A DNA stretch of 7,037 nt, taken from positions 1 to 7,037 of the forward strand of contig DUGW01000071.1 in the NCBI GenBank assembly GCA_013331125.1, read 5' to 3'. Shown piece after piece: positions 1 through 4,867 of this stretch (within the stretch, counting starts at the first letter, position 1; each line of letters opens with the position of its first letter). The notes beneath the pieces are model-generated. The model worked only from the letters and a program-made list of their open reading frames with translations. It was not told where the DNA came from and did not search any database. Source of the DNA: Candidatus Woesearchaeota archaeon. GTDB taxonomy: Archaea > Nanoarchaeota > Nanoarchaeia > Woesearchaeales > UBA11576. Both the position numbers and the translations under genes were made by a program.

Positions 1-24
1 GTTGTTTGTTGTTGTTTGTTTGTT
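1..24. repeat. TTG/TTTG microsatellite at the left edge
   Basis: Pure G/T low-complexity run made of TTG and TTTG units, immediately at the window edge. No coding signal is credible here. Such a run at an edge could mark where assembly stopped. Confidence 0.75.
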
Positions 25-108
25 AAAATAATATAATAATAAAGACAGTATAGTGCTGGTTCTTGACTTTTCGATCCTGTTTTTGATTTCTTTCAACCTC
101 CCTTCAGC

Positions 109-138
109 GCTTCTTCTTTTTTTCTTCTTCTTTCTTTT
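109..138. repeat. Polypyrimidine (CTT-rich) tract
   Basis: About 30 bases of only C and T on the plus strand (GA-rich on the minus strand), arranged as CTT-like units. Read on the minus strand, one frame gives a Lys/Arg-rich open stretch from 138 to the window edge, but it has no ATG and no well-spaced ribosome binding site, so it is not called as a gene. Confidence 0.6.
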
Positions 139-258
139 CTATATAGAAATATATTATATATTATATATATTATATCATATATATTATAATAATATATATT
201 AAATAAATATAACAAAATAATTGCATTAGAAAATATATTATTAATTATATAAATCTAA
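139..258. repeat. Extremely AT-rich intergenic tract
   Basis: Roughly 120 bases of TATATTA-like units with only a handful of G/C bases, in clear contrast to the much more balanced coding DNA from 678 onward. It is full of stop codons in all frames. Its role cannot be read from sequence: it may be an easily melted intergenic spacer, promoter-rich DNA, or simply mutational decay. The neighbouring stretch 259-400 has mixed composition and no convincing gene. Confidence 0.7.
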
Positions 259-398
259 AATTCAAGGGCAGGTGCTCAGAGTCCTTTAAACCACATTTTT
301 CTGTACGAGGAGATTTAACAAGATTTTTTCAAAAGACCACCGACTTCCATTTTATCATTTCCATAAGAAATCATGGGGTCACTCTGCAAATTACCGTC

Positions 399-415
399 AA
401 AGATAAAAAGAAATA
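399..415 (-). terminator. Oligo-T terminator after tRNA-Trp
   Basis: Directly after the tRNA discriminator base, the minus strand reads TATTTCTTTTTATCTTT, a T-rich run with an uninterrupted T5 (409-405). Archaeal RNA polymerase commonly terminates at such T-rich tracts. No hairpin is needed or seen. Confidence 0.55.
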
Positions 416-429
416 TGGGGCTGCTGGGA

Positions 430-460
430 ATTTCAAGCACAGCTTGATTGCTGATTGCTA
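430..460 (-). other. 31-nt tRNA intron in the T-loop (position 59/60)
   Basis: The segment separates T-loop positions 59 (461) and 60 (429). It folds with its flanks into a canonical bulge-helix-bulge. The outer helix is the T-stem. The central 4-bp helix is TTCA (466-463) with TGAA. The 5' bulge is AAT (462-460) and the 3' bulge is ATT (431-429). The inner helix is AGCA (459-456) with TGCT. Cutting after the second base of each bulge, the standard archaeal splicing-endonuclease rule, leaves exactly TTCAAAT as the T-loop. Introns outside the 37/38 site need a broad-specificity endonuclease; they are known mainly from Thermoproteota and some DPANN lineages. Confidence 0.87.
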
Positions 461-481
461 TTTGAACCCAGATCCACTGGT

Positions 482-559
482 CTCTTCCTTGAAGCAATTG
501 CCTCAACAGACCATGACTTTAATCATCGCCACAGCTTTCTGTGGCTCATCGCTCCATGA
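482..559 (-). other. 78-nt tRNA-Trp anticodon-loop intron (position 37/38)
   Basis: This is the canonical archaeal intron site, between G37 (560) and A38 (481). The fold is the anticodon stem as outer helix, a central helix CTCC (565-562) with GAAG (487-484), 3-nt bulges AGT (561-559) and AGA (483-481), and an inner helix. The central helix has one C-A mismatch at C34 (563 with 486). The inner helix pairs 556-548 with 498-490 over nine pairs, two of them wobble. Inside are a 7-bp hairpin GCCACAG/CTGTGGC with loop AAAG (545-528) and a small ATGA/TCAT hairpin (526-513). tRNA-Trp is the tRNA whose 37/38 intron is most widely kept in archaea, where it often doubles as a box C/D methylation guide. 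Only degenerate C-box-like GCGATGA sequences are seen here, with no CTGA box. Confidence 0.85.
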
Positions 560-629
560 CTGGAGCCAGTTATTCTAGCCAGGTTATACTACAGCCCCAT
601 GGCCTGTTTTTCTTAGAATTCAGGAATTG

Positions 630-645
630 TATTTAAAACTTCTCA
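630..645 (-). promoter_or_regulatory. BRE/TATA promoter of tRNA-Trp
   Basis: The minus strand reads TTTAAATA at 637-630, preceded by a purine-rich GAGAAG element (BRE-like). The spacing predicts transcription starting about 10 bases before the tRNA 5' end at 598, typical for an archaeal tRNA gene. Confidence 0.6.
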
Positions 646-649
646 TCAG

Positions 650-660
650 AAAAAAGAGGG
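650..660 (-). terminator. Oligo-T terminator of the surface-protein gene
   Basis: Beginning 17 bases after the TGA stop (680-678), the minus strand reads CCCTCTTTTTT, with T6 at 655-650. This is a plausible archaeal intrinsic terminator. It lies immediately before the tRNA promoter, which suggests the two minus-strand genes are separate transcription units. Confidence 0.5.
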
Positions 661-677
661 AAATAATTACTTTCTAT

Positions 678-3600
678 TCACAAAGAACTCTTCTTTATCT
701 TCAGCTCTGTCTTCTTCCTTATCCTGTTTATCTCTTTGTCTATGTTCTCTACATCCTTGTCTTTGGTCTCTTTCTTTTTCTTTGCTGCTGCTTTCATCTT
801 CTTGTCAGCCTTGATGTCTGCTTTCTTTGATGCATTCTTTTTTCCGCTGCCTGCTGCGCCTTCTTTCTTGCTTCTTCTTGCAAGTTCGCTTATTCCTATC
901 ACTGCTCCGGCAACTGCAGCACCTATGAGTGCCCATATCCACCATGGCCATCCGCCATTTTCTTCGCTGATCACGAACTCTAGCTGTTCTTCGTAGTCTA
1001 TCTTCTCTCCTGCCAGATGAGTGTTTACTCTGACTATATAATCATTGTCTTCTAGTTTATCATAGTCTGGCACGACATACATGTCTACGTCCTTGATGTC
1101 TTCTGGATCTACTAGTATCTGGTAATCGTCGAATACTATCCAGCTCTCGTTTCCTGTGTTGACTGTGAATCTTGCTGTCCTGTCTGTCGGGTTCTTGATT
1201 GTCATAGGTAGGGTGTATATCTCATCTTTGACTTTCAGTTCATTGCCCTCTCCTGGCACCTGTGACCTGTCTATTGTTATCAGTGATTCCTGGACATCTT
1301 CTTCTGTGAGCTTTGATTCTTCTGGTATCTCTGCCTCTTCTGTCTGTGTCTCTTCAGCCACCGGTTCAGCCTCTGCTTCTTCCTGTGGTTCTGGCTCAGT
1401 CACTGGCACAGCCTCTTCTACGGTTTCCTCAGCAGTTCCTTCTTCCATAATCTCTTCGCTGCCCTGTCCGTCGTCTGTCTTGAGTGTGTTGTATGCCCAG
1501 AAGCTCAACGATCCCACTATCAACCCTAGTATGACGATGATTATCACGACAGGCCATATTGACCCTTCGCTCTTGTCTTTCTTCTGTTTCCTTTCTGTCT
1601 TCTTCTCTGCCTTCTTTGCAGCGGCAGCTTTCTTCTCTGCCTTTTTGTCTTCTTTCTTCTTCTCTTCCTTTGCAGGTTTCTTCTCTTTCGGTTTTCTCTC
1701 TCTTTTGCTCAATGCTATGATCAGCAGTATCAGTCCGAGTGCCACGAGTCCGCCCAGGCCCCATAATAGCCAGGTCAGCCAGGCGTTGTTCGGTTTTGTT
1801 ATTGTGAACTCGAGTGTCTCTTCATAGTCTATTTTCTTTCCCTCGAGCTTTGCGTTCATGGTCGCTGTGTAGTCGTGGTCTGCGAGCGCCTCATGGTCTG
1901 GTGTTATCTTGACGTTTATTGTCTCTTCAGACTCTGGTTTGACTGTTAGTTTCTCCCTCTCGAACTCTATCCATGACCCTTCTGTCTGTTCCACTGAGAA
2001 CATCGCGTTCCTGTCTGTCGGGTTCTTTATTGTCAGCGGAAGGTTTATTTCTGTCTCGTTTGTGACCTGCAGCTCGTTCCCGCTTCCTGGCACGCTTGAT
2101 CTGTCAAGCACCAGCAGCGATTCTTCGAAGTCTTCTTCTGTCAGTTTTCTGTCTTCTGCTTCTTCTGGCTGCGCAACAGGTTCTGCTATTGCTTCTTCCT
2201 GTGGTTCTGGCTCTGCAGCCGGCACGGTCTCTTCTATGCTCTCTTCAGCCATCCCCTCTTGTGCTGTTTCCTGGTCTTCAGAACTTTCCAATCCTTCTAT
2301 CTCGATATCTCCTGTCCCTAGCTTGTATGCTATGTATGCTCCTGCCCCCACAAGTAGCACTATTATTATGATTGCGAGTATCGCTGGCCATCGGCTCTTT
2401 CCTTTTTCTCCTTTCTCTTTCTCCTTCTTTGGTCTTGCATACTCTTTCTTGTCTATTGTTATTGCCTTCTTGGCTACCTTCTCTTCTTTTACCTCTTTGA
2501 TTGCTGCCGCAGTCTCTGGTTTCTTCCCTTTCTTGTCTTTGTCCTTTCCGCCCTTCTTGATGACTAGCGCGACTATCAGTATTATTATCAGCAGCAGTAT
2601 CAGGCTTCCTCCGATCGCTATCCAGAGCAGGTTCTCTTTCAGTGTGTCGGTGACTGTCTTCTCCTGTTCGACCTCTACTATCAGGTCTGTTGAGTATTCT
2701 ATGTCTTCTGCCTCTACTGCCAGCATTATCTCTGCCTTGTAGCCATCAGCTGCCGTCTCTTCTGTTGGGTATGTTGCGAGCGTGAAATAGCCGGTCTCTC
2801 CAGAGCCCAACTCCAGGGATCCTTCGTTTATCCATATCCAGTTTGCTGAATTGACACTCAGGTCGTATCTTGCCCACATCGGTCCTGTGTTTGTGACTTT
2901 TATCTGCTGTTCGCTTCCTTCATATCCTGTCTTCACTGTTGTTGTGTCGACGTCTGGTAGGAATGCGTCTTCCAGTGGCATGACATTTACGTTGTGTTCT
3001 TGTGAGTATGTCTGGTTGACTTCGTCTATTGTTACATAGAGCGTGTTTGCGAATTCTGCTACTTCTGTGTCGCATGGTGCGTTGATGTCGAAGAGTATCT
3101 CTGCCTCTTGTCCGCCGTCCAGCACCACCATATCTTTCCGTAGTGTTAACCATTCTGGCCCTTCTAGGTCCAGCCAGTATGTTGTCCTTCTTCCGCCTAT
3201 GTTCTGTATTGTGAGCGAGTCTGTCCTTTCTTTGCACTGTATCCCTGTGAGTTTCTCACCGTATATTTCGTAATCATAGCATTTCTCTGATATCAGCGAT
3301 ACATGCACGGTCCTGTATTCCTCTCCTCTGACTGCTTGTAGTTCTATGTCTAGGCCGTATGTTGTCTCGTCTTCCAATGGAGGCATCAGCAGGATCTCTC
3401 CATTGACTGTATCTCCTCCCCATGCAGGCAGTGAGACGTCTTCGCTTGATATCCATTCTGGTCCGACAAGTGTCAGGAAGTATTCGTTTGATATCTCTGC
3501 CAGGTTCTCTACCTGGTAGTCTATGACGTTCGGCACCCCTTGGCAGATTGAGTATTCCTCTCCTACGAGGATCTGGTAATCATAGCATTTGTTTATGTTG

Positions 3601-4295
3601 AGGTCGAAATCCATCTGGCCCAGTATCTGTGTTCCCTGTGCCAGCGCGTTCAGTGTGAATGTTCTCTCTCCGTATTCTCCGCAGTTCAGGTTGATGAATA
3701 CGGTGACTGTCTGTTTCTCTCCTGGCTCCATGACCAGGTAGTCTGTTGATAGTGATATTCCGTCAGAATAGGGTTCTACGCTCAGTTTGTATGTATCTAT
3801 GTGTTTTCCTGTGTTGACTATGTCGAAGTCGTATTGTACTGGTGTGCACGGGCATTCCTGCTGCACTCCTGAGAATCTTGGTACTATTTGGATGTTCGGG
3901 CAGTTTTCTACATTGACTCTTTGTTCTATGACCTTTTCAAGGTCGAAGACAGTCATTATTGTTGTGTTCAGGACATACTCTCCTTTTGCCCCGCACGGTA
4001 CTTTGATGAAGTTCTCCATCTCTTGTATCTGTCCTGGCTCCAGGTAGAATGTGTTTGGGGCGAGTGTGGTCCATTTTGCTGCTTCTCCGCCCTGTTCTAC
4101 TATGTATGTGCTTGTGACCTCTCCATTGTTCTGCACTGTGACCATCTGCTGTGTGAAATCGCATGCGCAGACGTCTAGGCCGCTTTTTGAGCTGAATGCA
4201 TGGAAATTCTCTGTTATAGCTGCTGCTGAGCTTGAAATCAATAGAATGACTGCTAAAAGCATGATAAGATAATTAGTAGTGTTTTTACCACTCAT
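678..4295 (-). CDS. Large multi-pass cell-surface protein with tandem Ig-like domains and a duplicated charged module
   Basis: A 1205-residue protein of no recognised named family. An N-terminal signal peptide (hydrophobic 9-26, ending SSSAAA) leads into about five beta-rich Ig-like domains (roughly 35-132, 133-237, 238-340, 341-440, 452-545). Domains 3 and 4 share CYDY at 237/339 and GPEW at 279/379. All 12 cysteines (43, 45, 101, 132, 148, 150, 205, 237, 251, 339, 354, 408) lie in the first four, which suggests disulfides outside the cell. Membrane helices follow at about 555-579, 636-657, 840-862, 913-935 and 1116-1136. Lys-rich loops fall on the predicted inner side. Two outer segments have a Glu/Pro-rich stalk and one Ig-like domain each (about 726-835 and 1003-1110). 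N-glycosylation sequons occur at 110, 427, 746 and 1049. The fold resembles NEW3/CARDB-type surface domains; an envelope, adhesion or cell-contact role is inference. ATG at 4295 has a weak GGGG ribosome site 8 bases upstream and its own promoter. Confidence 0.88.
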   Translation of the reverse strand: MSGKNTTNYLIMLLAVILLISSSAAAITENFHAFSSKSGLDVCACDFTQQMVTVQNNGEVTSTYIVEQGGEAAKWTTLAPNTFYLEPGQIQEMENFIKVPCGAKGEYVLNTTIMTVFDLEKVIEQRVNVENCPNIQIVPRFSGVQQECPCTPVQYDFDIVNTGKHIDTYKLSVEPYSDGISLSTDYLVMEPGEKQTVTVFINLNCGEYGERTFTLNALAQGTQILGQMDFDLNINKCYDYQILVGEEYSICQGVPNVIDYQVENLAEISNEYFLTLVGPEWISSEDVSLPAWGGDTVNGEILLMPPLEDETTYGLDIELQAVRGEEYRTVHVSLISEKCYDYEIYGEKLTGIQCKERTDSLTIQNIGGRRTTYWLDLEGPEWLTLRKDMVVLDGGQEAEILFDINAPCDTEVAEFANTLYVTIDEVNQTYSQEHNVNVMPLEDAFLPDVDTTTVKTGYEGSEQQIKVTNTGPMWARYDLSVNSANWIWINEGSLELGSGETGYFTLATYPTEETAADGYKAEIMLAVEAEDIEYSTDLIVEVEQEKTVTDTLKENLLWIAIGGSLILLLIIILIVALVIKKGGKDKDKKGKKPETAAAIKEVKEEKVAKKAITIDKKEYARPKKEKEKGEKGKSRWPAILAIIIIVLLVGAGAYIAYKLGTGDIEIEGLESSEDQETAQEGMAEESIEETVPAAEPEPQEEAIAEPVAQPEEAEDRKLTEEDFEESLLVLDRSSVPGSGNELQVTNETEINLPLTIKNPTDRNAMFSVEQTEGSWIEFEREKLTVKPESEETINVKITPDHEALADHDYTATMNAKLEGKKIDYEETLEFTITKPNNAWLTWLLWGLGGLVALGLILLIIALSKRERKPKEKKPAKEEKKKEDKKAEKKAAAAKKAEKKTERKQKKDKSEGSIWPVVIIIVILGLIVGSLSFWAYNTLKTDDGQGSEEIMEEGTAEETVEEAVPVTEPEPQEEAEAEPVAEETQTEEAEIPEESKLTEEDVQESLITIDRSQVPGEGNELKVKDEIYTLPMTIKNPTDRTARFTVNTGNESWIVFDDYQILVDPEDIKDVDMYVVPDYDKLEDNDYIVRVNTHLAGEKIDYEEQLEFVISEENGGWPWWIWALIGAAVAGAVIGISELARRSKKEGAAGSGKKNASKKADIKADKKMKAAAKKKKETKDKDVENIDKEINRIRKKTELKIKKSSL
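951..1559 (-). repeat. Second copy of the internal duplicated module (residues ~913-1115)
   Basis: Membrane helix starting WPVVIIIV, then a Glu/Pro-rich stalk with TEPEPQEEAEAEPVA, then SKLTEEDVQESL, SQVPGEGNEL and an Ig-like domain containing TIKNPTDR and GEKIDYEEQLEF. It aligns with residues ~636-838 at an offset of 277-278 residues. DNA identity is still locally high: the coding DNA for NPTDR (plus strand 1181-1200) nearly matches 2012-2031, 831 bases away. Confidence 0.85.
1782..2390 (-). repeat. First copy of the internal duplicated module (residues ~636-838)
   Basis: Membrane helix starting WPAILAIII, then a Glu/Pro-rich stalk with AEPEPQEEAIAEPVA, then RKLTEEDFEESL, SSVPGSGNEL and an Ig-like domain containing TIKNPTDR and GKKIDYEETLEF. 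Together with the copy at 951-1559 this shows an in-frame tandem duplication within the gene. The Lys-rich cytoplasmic loops between the copies differ more in length than the outer domains do. Confidence 0.85.
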
Positions 4296-4336
4296 TGTTA
4301 ATACCCCAAAGTTGTTACTATTGAATAGATATAGGA

Positions 4337-4350
4337 TATATAAATGTTTC
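4337..4350 (-). promoter_or_regulatory. BRE/TATA promoter of the surface-protein gene
   Basis: The minus strand reads GAAACA followed by TTTATATA (4344-4337), a good BRE plus TATA box. Transcription would begin near 4315, giving a leader of about 20 bases before the ATG at 4295. It is divergent from the Fe-S operon promoter, with about 60 bases between the two TATA boxes. Confidence 0.65.
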
Positions 4351-4402
4351 TATAAATGGCCACGGCCCTTTGTTCTTGTGCTGGATTGCCTCCTTTTGCC
4401 AC

Positions 4403-4417
4403 CGAAACCCTTAAATA
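4403..4417 (+). promoter_or_regulatory. BRE/TATA promoter of the isc-thiI operon
   Basis: CGAAA (4403-4407) followed by CCCTTAAATA (4408-4417) fits an archaeal BRE plus TATA element. The expected start is near 4438-4441, about ten bases before the ATG at 4451. No Shine-Dalgarno sequence precedes that ATG, so the first gene is probably translated from a very short leader or leaderless mRNA. Confidence 0.65.
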
Positions 4418-4450
4418 ATAGTTAACAATAGTTAATTAACGATAGTTAAT
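4417..4450 (+). promoter_or_regulatory. Three ATAGTTAA repeats, probable operator
   Basis: ATAGTTAA occurs at 4418-4425, 4428-4435 and 4442-4449. The first two are spaced by 10 bases (one helical turn) and the third by 14. Two copies are centred on palindromes, GTTAAC (4421-4426) and GTTAATTAAC (4431-4440). The array covers the space from the TATA box to the start codon, over the predicted transcription start. A protein bound here would block initiation, and the helix-turn-helix gene that follows is the obvious candidate (inference). Confidence 0.6.
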
Positions 4451-4843
4451 ATGGCTTTACCACAGGAGATTGAGCTTTGGCACGTCATCCCTCTTATCAG
4501 GAAGCTCCTTGTCAAGGACCTGAAGAAGAGGGGTCTCAAGCAGAAAGAGATCGCCTCTCTGCTTGGTATCACAGAGCCGGCTGTCTCGCAATATATCCAG
4601 GAGAAGCGCGCCAAGGAGTGCGACCTTATCATCCCTGATGATGTCAAGCAGTCCATCCATGAGGCTGCTGGCCGCATAATCGCCAACAGGCAGGCCGGTG
4701 ATGTTGATGATCGGCTTGTTATCAGGGAGATCAACAATCTCTCCACCCTTTTCAAGGAGAAGAAATTGATCTGCAAGATCCATATGCAGAAGGATGATTC
4801 ATTCAAGGAATGCAATGTGTGTTATGAACAGGTGACTGATTGA
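4451..4843 (+). CDS. XRE-type helix-turn-helix regulator with a C-terminal Cys/His cluster
   Basis: A 130-residue protein. Residues 13-50 form a classic helix-turn-helix: the recognition part is QKEIASLLGITEPAVSQYI (31-49), preceded by a conserved-looking IPLIRKLL segment. This matches the archaeal XRE-like regulators of the COG2522 kind (family placement from memory). The C-terminus carries C108-x2-H111-x9-C121-x2-C124, plus C57 just after the HTH. The cluster could bind zinc or an Fe-S cluster. It is the first gene of an operon encoding Fe-S assembly proteins, only 24 bases before the desulfurase ATG, so a role like bacterial IscR, sensing Fe-S or metal status and repressing its own operon, is a reasonable inference. 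The start is ATG 4451, directly after the repeat array and without a ribosome binding site. Confidence 0.85.
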   Translation: MALPQEIELWHVIPLIRKLLVKDLKKRGLKQKEIASLLGITEPAVSQYIQEKRAKECDLIIPDDVKQSIHEAAGRIIANRQAGDVDDRLVIREINNLSTLFKEKKLICKIHMQKDDSFKECNVCYEQVTD

Positions 4844-4867
4844 TTGACTGATGAAAGAGTGATTGCT

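Larger units (their letters stand above)
416..598 (-). tRNA. tRNA-Trp (CCA anticodon) interrupted by two introns
   Basis: The exons are 598-560, 481-461 and 429-416 on the minus strand and join to a 74-nt tRNA. The acceptor stem GGGGCTG (598-592) pairs perfectly with CAGCCCC (423-417), followed by discriminator A73 (416), the expected base for archaeal tRNA-Trp. CCA is not encoded. The anticodon stem ACTGG/CCAGT (570-566 with 480-476) encloses the loop CTCCAGA, with U33 and anticodon CCA (563-561). The T-stem CTGGG/CCCAG (471-467 with 428-424) encloses the loop TTCAAAT once the second intron is removed. The D-loop carries G18-G19 (580-579). The D-stem is weak: G10-U25 and U13-G22 wobbles plus an A12-A23 mismatch (587 and 574). 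All other stems are perfect and both introns have BHB folds, so a working tRNA is likely, though a decayed copy is not excluded. A TATA box lies 32-39 bases upstream. Confidence 0.9.

Noticed and set aside
1..138. Lys/Arg-rich open frame on the minus strand running off the left edge
   Set aside because: No ATG; the only candidate TTG (96-94) has a purine run directly abutting it rather than spaced upstream; the composition comes from a GA-rich repeat and a TTTG microsatellite.
139..258. Replication-origin-like AT-rich region
   Set aside because: No repeated origin recognition boxes and no cdc6/orc1 gene nearby; AT richness alone is not enough.
266..345. tRNA-like start GGGCAGG on the plus strand
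   Set aside because: No matching CTGCCC acceptor partner, no TTC-containing T-arm and no anticodon stem could be found downstream.
315..506. 63-codon open frame on the minus strand
   Set aside because: It overlaps the 3' half of the tRNA-Trp gene, including its T-arm and T-loop intron, has no recognisable protein features, and its openness is explained by chance over a short distance.
1156..2742. Ser/Phe-rich open frames on the plus strand (1156-1827, 1909-2742)
   Set aside because: They are antisense shadows of the Lys/Glu-rich surface-protein gene, whose GAA/AAG codons read as TTC/CTT on the other strand.
4844..4867. Upstream TTG/GTG starts for the cysteine desulfurase
   Set aside because: The extra eight residues are not typical of the family, and ATG 4868 has a GAGTGAT ribosome-site match at suitable distance.
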